A stretch of 64,000 bases of DNA from Impatiens glandulifera (GCF_907164915.1 NC_061864.1:4423389-4487388), one strand, 5' to 3'. Positions 12,637 to 25,716 are shown, counted from the stretch's first letter. Numbers and translations are program-made. The notes: generated from the sequence alone by a model not told the origin.

Positions 12637-13626
12637 GTGAATAATAATAATAATAATAATAATTGTGTATATCTGCTCTCTACATTGGACTTAATTAAGC
12701 TATTACGTGAGCTGACTAGCCATTGATGAGAAGTAATTGCAAGTTTTGTTGTGCTTGTTTCATATTTTTTTACCTTTAAGCTTAAAGATTTGTTAGCATC
12801 ATTCAAATATATACTATTTACAGTTATATATAGTTTTATTAATTATTAAATTTAGTATAAAATATGAGAAACACTGTTAAGTTTTCTTATAATTTAATAT
12901 TATAAAAGAGAGATATAAGTAGAAAAAGTGGGAGAAGAAACAAAACAACAAAATTTATTGGAAAATAATGGATGGATCATGAACCATTTAGCTTTATCCT
13001 AACATCATATAAATCAACTCAAAAATTATTTTGTTATTGCTGCTCAAATAATATATAAATTGAATTGTTTTTATTTTAAAGGACAATATATTAATTCTAA
13101 AACTATTTATATACATATACTGTATATTGAAAATTATTTTAAAACATAAAAATTCTATAATATATAAAATATAAACATAAAAAATAAAATAGTTAGTTTT
13201 CTCTCTCCCTTAATTTTCCTTTCAAAATAAATAAATATACATATATTGTTCATTTTTTTTTTTTTCAATTCCTTAGTTTGTCTGCTTCGTCTTTGATGGC
13301 TCTCCGATAACTTGCGCAGGTTTGTTTTTCCCTTTTCTTTGCATCGCGAATCCAGTCGCCCTTCTCTGTCGCTAGAGCTTCAGCTCGATTTCGATTTCGA
13401 TTTCGATTGAATCAATCGGATTTAATTATTATTTTCATTTATTAGTTTAGTCTCTTGGAGCTAAGTCCCAGATCAGGCCAACGATTGTTGAAGGATCTCA
13501 GAGAGTGAAAGAGACAGAGAGGTGTGATCGCAGCTAGATAACAAATCACTCTCACTGATCCGTCAATCTCTCTTCATTTACATCTCAATCAATTTGGATT
13601 TCAGAAGGTATTTTCTAGAAACTGTA
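12637..13626. other. Intergenic spacer with 3' region of BE1 and 5' leader of DPMS1
   Basis: A (TAA)n run follows the BE1 stop at 12641-12662. The rest to about 13250 is AT-rich with no coding signal. From about 13260 the composition changes. A CT-rich stretch, a repeated CGATTT motif at 13386-13408 and GAGA-type purine runs at 13500-13520 look like the transcribed 5' leader of the mannosyltransferase gene. That leader may contain an intron ending just before 13600. Confidence 0.5.
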
Positions 13627-14904
<1,278 letters not shown>

Positions 14905-16478
14905 TGAAATGTGAGAAGAGTATGATTCTTCCCATCTTCACCACCTTATAACTTGTCACATTCTGGTTTGTTTTTTTTTTATAAAGATAGAAATGATATA
15001 TAGACTACTTACTGCAAATTGATTCCGTTTTTTTTGGGAAGTTTTGGTTGAATTGAAAGATGATTATTGTCTTATTTTCATGATGGTTTTAAAGAAAGTA
15101 TTAGCAGTAACACAGACAAATATGTTTTTTTAGGTAAATTTATTTTATCAAACAGTGGCATAGACAGGACAACTGATATTTCTATAGAGAGTGAAGAAAC
15201 ATTTACATGTACAATGATTTAAAACTGTTATTTTGTCATCAATCATGGTGCCATCTACATGTCCAGTGCTTTTCTTTTGTTTGGTATTAGATTTCTGAAA
15301 TCAGTGAAATGCCATTCAATCATTTCTTCTTCTTTTTTAATGAAATGATAGATCTTTTTCAGAATAAAAAGGAAATATTGTGTTACAATGTTGTAATGTT
15401 GTGTTAAAGCGGAGCATAGTTGTGGACATGGGTGTTATGTTAGTTCTCCTTCGTTAAAAAAAAACAAAAAATTATTTGGTTTAATTTTTTTTGTTTTTGT
15501 TTTTTTAAACTTTATTGTTTATTAAAACAACGTTAGCTACACTATCACAAATGTCTTGAGCAAAAGTTTTGACATTGATTCTCAATAAGAACGGTTTATT
15601 ATGTTGGGGGTATTATTGTGGAATAAAAAAGTATAAAACTTTATTTTGTATTTATATTTTTTTCTGGATTAGGATCAAAATAACTTTCTATTTTTTATTT
15701 ATATATTTTTGACAATATAACCAAATATATTTTTCAGATGATAAATCAGATAGATAATGCCTACTGTACCAAAAAAAAATATTATTGTTGATTTGTTTCT
15801 CATCTAACAAACTTGGTAATATTTTAAAATTTTGATAATCCCTTCTTTTTTCTCTTCACTAATGTATCATTTGACATCATTTATAACATCTAGATTAGGG
15901 AAAGTCAATATTTATAAAATCTCAATTATAAAATCTCAATTATAAAATATTTTAATATAATTATAATTCATAAAACAATCTTATACACTAACAAATATCA
16001 CTTTTAATTTAATTTAGTTACTTTTCAATAGAATAAGTGTTATGAATATGCTCTTATTAAGGAATAAATGAAACCACTTTTATTTCAATTTATTAGCAAC
16101 TTTATTTCGTTAGTCACATATAAAAATTTATAGCATTAACTTTAGAATTTTGTTTCCTTAATCACCTATGAATCTCTTCATTCCCTTAGCATAAATATTT
16201 TATTTCATTTTTACTTTAGATAATGACATTTATAATACTTTACCAAACATTATAGAATTATTGATTGCTGCGACATTGTCAATATATTATTTATTATTAT
16301 TATTATTATTATTAGATAAAGTAGTTGAATCTGTTACACAATTGATTTAAATAACATTGGAAATAAATAAGAGAAAATTTCCAAAACAAAATTCATTCCA
16401 ATCCATGGCTAAATTCATTCAATCTTGAGTTGTTGACTAAAATTTAAAAAACACAATAAAATTTTTCTCCGTTAATTT
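14905..16478. other. AT-rich intergenic region between DPMS1 and the convergent small gene
   Basis: This holds the 3' untranslated sequence of DPMS1 (to about 15100) and then low-complexity AT-rich DNA, including a (TTA)n run near 16290-16313. I see no ORF, RNA gene or terminal repeat here. Confidence 0.5.
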
Positions 16479-17243
16479 TCAGAATTTGCGAGACCCACGC
16501 GCCGCCGTCGCCGTCGTCCTTTTCCTTTCAACTCCGACCGAAGTCGTGGATAAACTGAGAGGCAGAGGCAGAGATAGCCTCTTGTTCTCCTTTGGAATGC
16601 TTCTCAATGAGTAAACAACACTCTTAGGCTTCACATTCTCTAGTCTCATCTCCTCCTTCATCGGCGGCGTCGGAATCGTGGTCTTCTTCTTCAACACCTC
16701 CAATTTCTTCGAATCTCTCCTCTTCGGTAGTTCCGTCCTCACTCCGAGATCGTAACGAGTCTTCTTCTCATCCATCGCCGTCATTCCTTTCTTACTCTTC
16801 AGCCTCTCGTTTCTCCTCGCCGAATACTCCTCGTAAAACCTCCCCCTCACGAACAGAGGACTCCTCGAAGCAGCAGCAGCAGCAGCAGCTAATGGAACGC
16901 CATTTTCAAAATCAATCGAGTCAGATAATCCGAATCCTTCATACATCATCTTCTCCAAAGCCTGAAGCTCACATGAGATGCTACCGTGATCCGAATCGTC
17001 ATCGTAATTGTGTTGTTGATGCATCGACAATCGTGTCTTCCTCAAACAGGCTATGAAAAATAACTCAATCAATCAATCAATGAACGCAGAAAAACCCTAG
17101 CCGTAACGTACGTACGTACCTGGTGGAGTTTGCGGTGGATTGAGACCGGTACCGGAGCGAAGAAGCCGCCGTCGGGGATGGATAGCAGCCGGAGCATCGG
17201 ACATAGAAAGCCGGCGATCTATTCTCATCTTCGACGACAACAT
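16479..17243 (-). CDS. Small basic plant protein of unknown function
   Basis: Two exons on the minus strand: 17243-17120 and 17050-16479. The intron begins with a GTACGTACGTAC repeat. Together they encode about 231 residues. The N-terminus is basic and short-motif rich (MRIDRRLSM, then RRRLLRSGTGLNPPQTPP). It is followed by an acidic patch (DDDSDHGS), an alanine run coded by repeated GCT/GCA (LAAAAAAAS) and a well-formed FVRGRFYEEYSARRNERLK block. The tail is rich in K, R, S and T. I do not recognise a characterised domain. The RGRFYEEYSARRNERLK block recalls a family of small uncharacterised plant proteins, so it is likely a real gene. Intrinsic disorder is likely, and nuclear localisation would be a guess from the basic clusters. 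Confidence 0.75.
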
Positions 17244-18565
17244 GGATTCTGAAGAATCAAACAGAGAAGAAAGAGAAATGAAAACGTAGAAATAATAAAT
17301 GAGAGACGTTTATCCTTATATATATATATTTGAACAATCTTTGTTTTATTTAAATATTCCTTATTATTGTTTTGGAAAATCTTATTTATGAATATATGTA
17401 TTTATTTTAGGTAGGATAGTTAAAATATAATTAATAATATTTTAGTATATTATATTTGGAAAAATAATAATTGTTAATAACGAGTCTATATAACTGAGAT
17501 CAATAATAATAATAATAATAATAATAATAATTTAAAATTAATTAATATTTAAGGAGTAATATATATACTATTCTGAATTCTTCAGACAAGGATGGGGAGC
17601 GTCTCAAGCGTGCGTGCTTCTACTTTTTTTTTTAAAAAAATAAATTAAAAAGTCATCCCATTTTATTTAGCTTTACAAAAACATTTTTAATAAAAGAATA
17701 TTGAAAGTAACGTTTTATTCAAATTCAAATATAAAGATTTGTATTTATTAAATGAAAAATCATTTGTATTGTAACTTAAATTAAATAAATGAGATTATTA
17801 ATGTTATATTTAGATGAAACCTATTTTCAAATGAGATATTGTGTAATAAATATATTGATTTGATAAAAAATAAAATAAAAAACGTTAGGATTCTTTTGGG
17901 TAAATTTCGGAATTCACTGAACTTAGCATGAGAAATATCATTGAATAAGTAAGTCTATGATATATATATTTTTATATATATTAAAAAAAAGACAAAGAGG
18001 CCGATATATAGCGTGTGTTGTTTAGGTCTAATTTCATTTCATTAAGACTTTTACAAATTTAATAAACAATATTTGTTTCTTAAGAATATTTTAATCAAAA
18101 TTATTTATATTAATAAAAAAAAGTCTTCTTATTTTGTTCGATTCATCTTCTAACAAGCCTGCTTTTTATTTCATCTTGATTGTGTTCTATAACAATCCTT
18201 ATACTTGTAGTTAAAATCATATATCATGATATAAAAATATTTTTTATGAATTGAAGTAAAAAATTCATGATTCATATATTAATGATGATAGTTACCTTTA
18301 AAGTTCTTATACAAAAAGTACTTTCAATTTTAAAATGAGTCCAGGTTTGCTTAGAGCCCAAATTAAATTCAATAATCGGCCTCTTAATGGATTCTTATCA
18401 TTTTATGGTCACATACTCACATGGATGTTTTTAGTATAGGGTTAGTGGGCCATAAAAGCAAGTAAAATAAATGTATATTTATTTAATGTGAATCCATCGT
18501 ATGCTATTAAATTTATAAAAAATAATGGGATCAAATAAGAAACTGACTGGGGCTCTTAATGGAGA
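17244..18565. other. AT-rich intergenic region upstream of the small minus-strand gene
   Basis: The first few hundred bases are probably the promoter and leader of the minus-strand gene. A (TAA)n run is present at 17502-17531. No coding sequence or clear terminal repeats are visible. Confidence 0.45.
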
Positions 18566-18665
18566 CCAAATTAGAATTTAGAAAACTTCCTCTTTTTTAT
18601 TTTACTATTTTTACTCCAAATTAGAATTTAGAAAACTTCCTCTTTTTTATTTTACTATTTTTACT
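18566..18665. repeat. Perfect 50-bp tandem duplication
   Basis: Two adjacent identical 50-base copies, 18566-18615 and 18616-18665, each beginning CCAAATTAGAATTTAGAAAA. Perfect identity in an otherwise decayed region points to a recent duplication or replication slip. Confidence 0.9.
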
Positions 18666-18739
18666 CCTTATTAGGGTTCAATTGTAATTTAATACCTTTT
18701 TGAACAGTTCCTTATTAAAAGTCAATTGCGATTTGAATT

Positions 18740-18835
18740 ATTTTTTTATTTTTTTTTTATAAAATAGGGTTTTGCCCTAACAGATATTTTTTTTTTTTTA
18801 CAAAATAGGGTTTTGTCCTAACGGATATGGATGTC
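18740..18835. repeat. Two-copy imperfect tandem repeat
   Basis: A segment containing AAAATAGGGTTTTGCCCTAAC followed by a GATAT tail occurs twice, at about 18758-18788 and 18800-18828, each preceded by a T-run. Only a few bases differ. Confidence 0.6.
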
Positions 18836-19139
18836 CGTCAATTTTTTTATTACGTGGCTTGTAGTTAAAAAATTAATAGTGACATGTAATTTTAAATGCC
18901 CTAAACTCAACTCAACTCAACTTCATTTCATCGCGAGGTGAAGAGAGGAGAGTTAAGTTATGACGAAGGTAGTCTTGAGCGTCGCGAGGTGAATGATAGT
19001 GGAGTCAAACTAGGGTGAAATAATGAAGTCCGTGATGAAGTCTAATTTGGGATGAGATGAATGTAGTGTTTCATTTTTTTTGTTTTTAATGAACTTAAAT
19101 AAGGTAGTATTTAGAAGTATGTGTCCCTATTAATGGTTT

Positions 19140-19345
19140 AATTTTAAAGGTCATGTAATATATTTTTTTGAACAGACATGGACCGAGCAAAAAATCTCAT
19201 TTTGTACCAAGTTAATAATATAAACCTCAAATGGTGAGATTCGAAAGAAGAGATCCCTAATTGTAATTGGCCCCAACAATGAGCCCAAGTTATGAAGTTC
19301 AAAAGAAGAAGTCCCAAATTACAATTGTCCCTCAATAAGAGCCCT
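19140..19345. repeat. Region with internal imperfect repeats, probable old transposon sequence
   Basis: Two related segments near 19233-19285 and 19290-19340 share the pattern GAAAGAAGA/GAAGAAG...CCCxAATT...AATTG...CC...CAA.GAG.CC. The minus-strand ORF over them encodes the same duplicated phrase (NCNLGLLLLNF, then QLQLGISSFES), so it is an echo of the repeat and not a gene. Confidence 0.4.
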
Positions 19346-19961
19346 AATTTGTTATTTCGACAAAAAATAATTAACTAATTAAACTAAATTATTAATATTA
19401 ATTTTAATATAATATATCACTATATTATTTTCAAGATTTTTGAAATAATTAAGAGGTAAATAAAATGACCCTTAACTATATCCAACATTCAGGAACTTCA
19501 TTCTTAATTAGAGCTTATGTGATCTAGGGTTCTTGGTAAGGAAAAATCAATAATGAAGAAGAAATGACATTTAAATTTGAAGGAAAGGGGAAAGTGAATT
19601 CATTCATCCATTTCAAGTAATTAAGGATTAGGTAATAAAAACAAATATGACTATTAATCTAAGTTGTGTATCACTTCCTAATTTGGGAACGGCTTATACC
19701 AAATATGCATTGAAAATATGCATTGAAAAATGTTTTTAAATATATGGTATTGGTGTAGTTGAAATTGCTACTCCAAACTCAAATACATGATAAAGTAGGA
19801 ATCAATTGAGACCATTTGTCTATTAGACTCTCTCAAATCAAAATGTATTTGATCTCTACTATCAACTTTCTTTCATAAACTTATTTTTTTCATTAACTAA
19901 ATTAAATAATTTTATTTAAATTAATTTAAAATTTGACTACCATAGTTTTTAAGAAAATAAA

Positions 19962-20612
19962 ATTTAGCTATTTTGTTGTTTTACAACTCTTTGTGAAAAG
20001 TCTTAAATTAAATATTTTTGTGTAATTTAATAAAAAAAATATATTTTTTTTTTCTATTGACTTCACTTTTAATTGCATTGATTTTAACTTCATTGTTACT
20101 TTTTCTTCTTGGAACTTCAATATTTAGCTATTTTGTTGTTTTACAACTCTTTGTGAAAAGTCTTAAATTAAATATTTTTGTGTAATTTAATAAAAAAAAA
20201 TTTTTTTTTCTATTGACTTCACTTTTAATTGATTTTAACTTCATTGTTACTTTTTCTTCTTGGAACTTCAATATTTTGAATATTGTCATTTTTTTTAAAA
20301 AAATCATTACATTTGTCAGGGATTAAATGTTAGAACTAATTTTTGTCTAACTAGACTATCTAAATTTAGCTATTTTGTTGTTTTACAACTCTTTGTGAAA
20401 AGTCTTAAATTAAATATTTTTGTGTAATTTAATAAAAAAAATATTTTTTTTTCTATTGACTTCACTTTTAATTGCATTGATTTTAACTTCATTGTTACTT
20501 TTTCTTCTTGGAACTTCAATATTTTAAATATTGTCATTTTTTTAAAAAAAAATCATTACATTTGTCAGGGATTAAATGTTAGAACTAATTTTTGTCTAAC
20601 TAGACTATCTAA
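19962..20612. repeat. Three-copy tandem array, units of 160, 242 and 249 bp
   Basis: The units start with ATTTAGCTATTTTGTTGTTT at 19962, 20122 and 20364 and are nearly identical. Units 2 and 3 carry an extra segment of about 85 bp (GGGATTAAATGTTAGAAC...) that unit 1 lacks. The array ends at about 20612. No coding potential. Confidence 0.9.
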
Positions 20613-20663
20613 ATTTTATTATGTTTACATTTTTTTAGAAAATGTATCTATATAATTTTATTG

Positions 20664-20666
<3 letters not shown>

Positions 20667-20742
<76 letters not shown>
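20667..20742. repeat. (TA)n microsatellite
   Basis: About 76 bases of uninterrupted AT dinucleotide. It borders the MITE at 20755-20931. A minus-strand ORF reading (IY)n is only a translation of this repeat. Confidence 0.95.
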
Positions 20743-20746
<4 letters not shown>

Positions 20747-20754
20747 AATGATTA

Positions 20755-20931
20755 AGTGAGGGAATTTGGTGAGGGAATTTGGTGAGGGAATGATGTGGCA
20801 TAATCTTATTCGCTGAAAAAATCAAATAATTTCTCTCTTTTCTCTTTTTCCTCTCACTTCTACATTTTTCAACCAATGAAGGTCATGCCACGTCATTCCC
20901 TCACCAAATTCCCTCACTAAATTCCCTCACT
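20755..20931. mobile_element. MITE with 46-bp TIRs, inserted in a TA microsatellite
   Basis: The left TIR (20755-20800) starts AGTGAGGGAATTTGGTGAGG. The right TIR, in reverse complement from 20931, is the same with two mismatches. Each TIR is itself made of a repeated GAGGGAATTTGGT word. Weaker matches extend the ends to about 20743 and 20942, which would put the element directly between two TA runs, as expected for an element that targets TA. No ORF. Confidence 0.88.
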
Positions 20932-20940
20932 CTATCACTC

Positions 20941-21257
20941 CTCTATATATATATATATATATAATAATGCTTAATTTTTAAAGTGTCCGGATTGTCGGGT
21001 CGAGAGCTGTGGTTAATTTGAATATATATGAGAAAATGGATACTTGAGTCGGATTGTGGGTTGACCCGCCCATAAACTTAAAACGGTTAAAAATAAAATT
21101 AAAAATGCTATAGGTATGGTTCGAACTTGCAACCTAACAAAATAAATACAACCTTTTAACCAACTAAGCTAATAACACTTTATATTTTAAATTCAACCCA
21201 AAATTTGATAAACGCCTGACATTTTAACAATATAAGTTCAACTTTTTAACTAACTAA
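20941..21257. mobile_element. Helitron-like family copy 1 (5' part with tRNA-like segment)
   Basis: Starts with a TCTATATATAT run, then AATGCTTAATTTTTAAAGTG, CCGGATTGTCGGGTCGAGAG and GGATTGTGGGTTGACCCGCC. The same block, in the same order, starts again at 21258 and recurs at about 26216. This copy has no terminal hairpin of its own before the next copy begins, so it is either 3' truncated or the outer part of one nested element ending at 21465. Confidence 0.65.
21107..21175 (-). ncRNA. tRNA-like segment (A-box and B-box) inside the repeat
   Basis: Read on the minus strand, this segment contains TAGCTTAGTTGGTTAAAAGG, close to a tRNA A-box. About 30 bases further comes GGTTGCAAGTTCGAACC, close to a B-box/T-arm. 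The spacing is that of a tRNA gene, but I could not fold a complete cloverleaf with acceptor stem. It is therefore more likely tRNA-derived repeat sequence than a working tRNA gene. A mutated counterpart occurs at 26348-26412. Confidence 0.55.
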
Positions 21258-21465
21258 TCTATATATATATAATGATGCTTAATTTTTAAAGTGTTCGGAT
21301 TGCCGGGTCGAGAGTTGTGGTTAATTTAGATATATGTGAGAGTAAATTGATACTTGGGTCGGATTGTGGGTTGACCCGTCCATAAAAATTTTACCGTAAT
21401 ATTTTTTTCACGGTTTTTTATATTATTACTCGTGCATCGTGCAAATGCACGAGATACATGCTAGT
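21258..21465 (+). mobile_element. Short Helitron-like element with 3' hairpin and CTAGT end
   Basis: The 5' end begins TCTATATATATATAATGATG after an A. The 3' end has CTCGTGCAT (21429-21437), a 7-base loop, then ATGCACGAG (21445-21453), a perfect 9-bp stem. Seven bases on it ends with CTAGT (21461-21465), followed by T. A 5' TC, a GC-richer hairpin shortly before a CTRRT terminus, and insertion between A and T with no target duplication are the hallmarks of Helitrons. At about 208 bp it is a non-autonomous remnant with no Rep/helicase sequence. Confidence 0.75.
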
Positions 21466-22274
21466 TATTATAATAACAATAATTTATAAAATAACATAGA
21501 AGTCAATACTACAAACATTTACCTAATGTTTGTGATTAAATATTTAATAGTGTTGAAGTTGCATTATGTTAAAAATAAGTGTTTTACCAATATTATTCAT
21601 ATGCTACAAGTCTACTAAATTACTAAATTTTATTTTAGAAAGAATAATTAAAAAACTATGCAAAAGTAATATATATATATTTAAAAAATATTGTTAAATG
21701 TACTAGTATTTTTTTTCACTACACTATTCTATCAAATATAGTAAAACAGAATTGACAAGGAGAATGAATTTGAAAAAGAAAATAACCTTACAATTTGATT
21801 GACTGAAAAAGAAATAAATCAATCAATTATCATACTTATTTTTTTTTAACCATTAATGTGATATTAAATCATTCTCTCATTTTTTTTTCTTTGTAGTTGT
21901 TGTTACTCTTCTAAAATTTAGAAGTGTTTCCAATTTCATTCTATGAATAGGGACCAATTAATTTCAATAATTCTAGCAAAATAAAACTCTTCTTGTGAGT
22001 CATATTTTGGTTTGTCTCTTTATACTATTTTGAGTTTTTTTTATTTGTTTACAAAATTACTTAATAAAAAAATTATTTAAATAATATAACTAAAAAATTA
22101 TTTATTATATTTTAAAAATAGGGATACAACACCTTTATATATTCTTTATTTCTCTTTTTCAATAAATAAATATATATTTTATATATTAATTTATTTTAGT
22201 TTTTAATACTTTTATTTATTTTAAAATATTTTTTAAAAAAATACTATTTTAAATAATACATTTTTATTTCTCAT

Positions 22275-22276
<2 letters not shown>

Positions 22277-22367
<91 letters not shown>

Positions 22368-22392
22368 GAACTATATATATAATATAGGAACT
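22277..22392. repeat. (TA)n microsatellite plus short duplication
   Basis: About 84 bases of TA dinucleotide (22277-22360), followed by two copies of an AATATAGGAACTA word at about 22361 and 22381. Confidence 0.92.
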
Positions 22393-22510
22393 AGTCTTTA
22401 TATGGACACACCTTTAAGGATTTGCCGTTTGCCGACTTAGGAATATATATTATATTTAGTTATGAATAATTAATTCTAACATCATAATAATAAAATATCT
22501 TTCTTTTCAG

Positions 22511-25138
22511 TTTTTTTTTTATTTTTTTTTTTTTTAGAAAAACAGTTAAGTGTTATTTCATTAAAAAAAAAACTCAAAAGAAGAAAAAAATATAAAAGTT
22601 TAAGATCAAATCTAGACAATTTCTAGATTTTACAATGAAACAATAATTGAATTACAGCCAACAACAACAATCAATTAGCGCCTTCAGCGTTTTTACTTTT
22701 ATTCTACTTGTGACATTCTCAAACGAAATATTCCATATCTGACAAAACTTTTTATTCTCTTCATTCTTTTCAATTCCTCTCCAGGATTGAATGAGTGCAT
22801 TTTCATCTGAAATTATATCTCTCCAAATATCTTCAGCGGTTCTATTTCTTCCACTGTGAGTTCTTGAATTTCTTTTTTTCTAGATATTGTAGATTACTGT
22901 TCCAAAGTAGCATTTCAACATACTTATATAGAAGGATCTTCTTTTTGCTTTATTCTTCATCCACTCTTAGATTTCTTCCCATGTTCCTAGAAAGTTGATG
23001 ATGTTCATGTTTGCAACATACATCCTCCAGATTTGTATTACAAAAAAGCATTCCCCAAATAAATGGTTTATGCTTTTCTCAACTCCCGAACATAGGACAC
23101 AGTTGATATTAGGAATGTTTATGTATTTTCAAATTCTGTCTTTTATTGTCAACATTTTCCTGTATACCAGCCAGAGAATAAATTGGTGACGAGAAATAAT
23201 TTTTAGAGACCATACCACATTATGTCAATCTACCTCATGTCCTCCTTGTTCTAACCATTTCTCATGCATTTCCTGTAATAAACTTCTCATTACTTTCTGT
23301 TTTCCAGCATATTTCATCATTACTTTCATTGAGTTGCTTCTGCCTCATTAGGTTTAGGATTTTATCACCTTCTGGAATACGCCTCAAAAGTGAATCGCAT
23401 TTACCTTCATAGAAGTCTCTAAATGAGTACTTGATATATTCTCTTTTAACTCTATTTCTTTGCATTTTTTCTTTGAATATAATGAGAATATTATCTAGCC
23501 AAAGATCATGCCAGAATAGTACCCCTCTTCCATTTTCAATTGTGATTTTCAACATTTGAAAGGCATCTTTTATTATTTTTAGGATTTTCTTCAATGACCA
23601 TGCCATTCTTTCATTGATGCTTCGTGTTCAGATACTCTTCTCTTATTTCATAAATCTTTTATGCACCTATTTGACCCATAGGAAGTCCGCTTTTTGCTCC
23701 AACTCCCATAAGCTTCTGATGGTGAGGGTTTTGTTCCATTCAACACAACTTTTTGTTCATAGTCCGCCTTCTTCTATGGTAGTGCAAACATCCTCCCATT
23801 TGACTTTTTTTCCTCCTCTGCCTTGTGTTTCCCAGATGTAATCTCTCATTATTCTATCGAGTTCAGTCATTACTTTCTTTGAGATGACTATCTGTTGTGC
23901 CTAGTAGCCAATAATTCCAAATATGACTCTTTTAACGAGCTCGATTCTACCTGCATAAGACAGTTTTTTCGCAGTCCGACCTAGGACAAAATTTCTAACC
24001 TTTTCTACCAGTTGTCTGAAGTGATTATATCGGAGTTGTTTTGATGATAGGGGTACTTCAAAATATTTTACTAGTAGTTCACCTTCCTTGATTCCCATAA
24101 TATTGAATATGTTTTCTTTCCTTTCTTCATTAACCCCTCCATAGAAAGCTTCACTTTTGTTTTCATTGATATATAAACCTGTAATACTCGAAAAGATTGT
24201 TAGAGCTTCTTTGATTATACTAACAGATTCAACATCCGCATAAGCCACAAAAAATAGATCATCTGCAAAACATATATGGGTTATTGTTTCTTCTTTGCAG
24301 TACATGTGAAATTTGAAATGATGACTTCTCAGAAGCATTTTTAAAATAATGTTAAGAATTTTCATTATTAAGACGAATATGTCAAGAGATATAGGGTCTT
24401 CTTGTCTTACTCTCCTTTCACCCTTAAAAAGCCTCCATGAATACCATTCACGCTCACAACAAAGTGAGGAGTGGAAACACATTGCATAATTCAATCAATG
24501 AAAATAATTGGAAAACCTGCAGCAATGCGGAATTCTTGGATTGATCCCCATCTGATCGAGTCAAAAACTTTTCTAATGTCAATTTTGAAAGCTACACGTA
24601 GCGATATGTTTTTCTTGCCATATTCATTCAATAAGCTCTGCATGAGTAGGATGTTATGGGAAATATAGCGTTTATGAATAAATGTTGATTGCCTTAATCC
24701 TACAAGCTTATCAATAACTGTTTTCAAACGTTGCGAAATAATTTTTGAAATAATTTTGTAAATAACATTGCAGCATGAAATAGGACAAAAGTCCTGATTT
24801 TTTTCCGGAATTGAATTCTTAGGAATCAAATTCAACACTGTGACGTTCCATTGCTTCAACATTTTCCTGTTTTGGAAGAATTCCAAAACCCCTTCACTTA
24901 CATCTTTACCCAATATTTCCTAGTTTTCTTTGAAGAAGTTCGCGTTGAAACCATCTGACCCTGAGCTTTTATCCCCTTTCATCGAAAACACAGTTTTTCT
25001 AACTTCATCCATACTGACTCTTGTAATCAATTGGTTACCACTTTCTTCACTGATTTTCTTTTGCACAATCTGTTGAAGCAATACTTCTTTCTTAGAATAC
25101 GATGAATTCAAAAAAATGTTCAAAGAAAAATAACTCAT
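22511..25138 (-). mobile_element. Decayed LINE with reverse transcriptase, minus strand
   Basis: Broken reading frames on the minus strand follow the order of a plant L1-type ORF2. 25138-24920 holds VFSMKGDKSSGSDGFNANFF, start of the RT. 24913-24491 carries NLIPK, then FCPISCCNVIYKIISK, then KIDIRKVFDSI with the first catalytic D. 24494-23901 has the HICFADDLFF box with the DD pair, then GLYINENKSE and LSYAGRIELVKRVIF. 23606-23262 gives the linker ENGRGVLFWHDLWLD. 23250-22700 is further degraded towards the zinc-binding end. The T-rich run at 22511-22545 on the plus strand corresponds to a 3' poly(A) tail. Stops and frameshifts between pieces show it is inactive. The 5' end (ORF1, endonuclease) is missing. 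Confidence 0.88.
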
Positions 25139-25139
25139 T

Positions 25140-25560
25140 CAACTTTAACGACTTACTCGATGAGTCAAAAGAAGTTCGTAAACTTAACTTCAACAACAAA
25201 GGTAAATCATCAAATAATTCGATTCAAGAACATCCAAGAACGATGATCAAGAAGTACGTAACGCCAAAAATCGACTATTCATGAAAAATATGTTCGTTAC
25301 TCGATAATTGTGCCCACAACTCACATTTCTCTCGAGTGAGACGATAAACTAAAATAGTAGGCGTGACTAAAGTCATTTAAAAACGTCGATCTAGATTAGT
25401 TTTAACCATTTTTAGAGTCACTACCTAATTATTTCTCGATAAATTAGGGGGAAAATAGTTTGTGTGTTCAAACGTGTTTTAGAGATTATGTTTTTGGTTT
25501 GGTGTTTGATTATACGTGAGAAAAAATATGACGCTATGTCTCACGTGTTCATCAACTAAT
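25140..25560. other. Unassigned non-coding segment, possibly an old retroelement fragment
   Basis: Less AT-rich than its surroundings, with CGAT/CGT-containing words. I found no matching second copy, so an LTR cannot be argued. Confidence 0.25.
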
Positions 25561-25716
25561 GGTCTCTCCTATAAATTTTTTACCATTTAAAATATTATAT
25601 TTTATCCCTTATTTATTTATCCAATCATATACACTTAAATTTATTGTTGTCCAAACTTAAACATTTAGCTAGGTTTGTATTTCATTCCTAAATATGTGTC
25701 TAACATCATTAATTAA

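Noticed and set aside
16860..16900. A CAG/CTG expansion of disease-type length
   Set aside because: Only about seven alanine codons; an ordinary short homopolymer run in a disordered protein.
20658..20876. Minus-strand ORF ending in a long Ile-Tyr run
   Set aside because: Translation of the (TA)n microsatellite and MITE end.
21107..21175. A functional tRNA gene on the minus strand
   Set aside because: A- and B-box words are present, but I could not form a full acceptor stem and anticodon arm, and the segment is part of a dispersed repeat.
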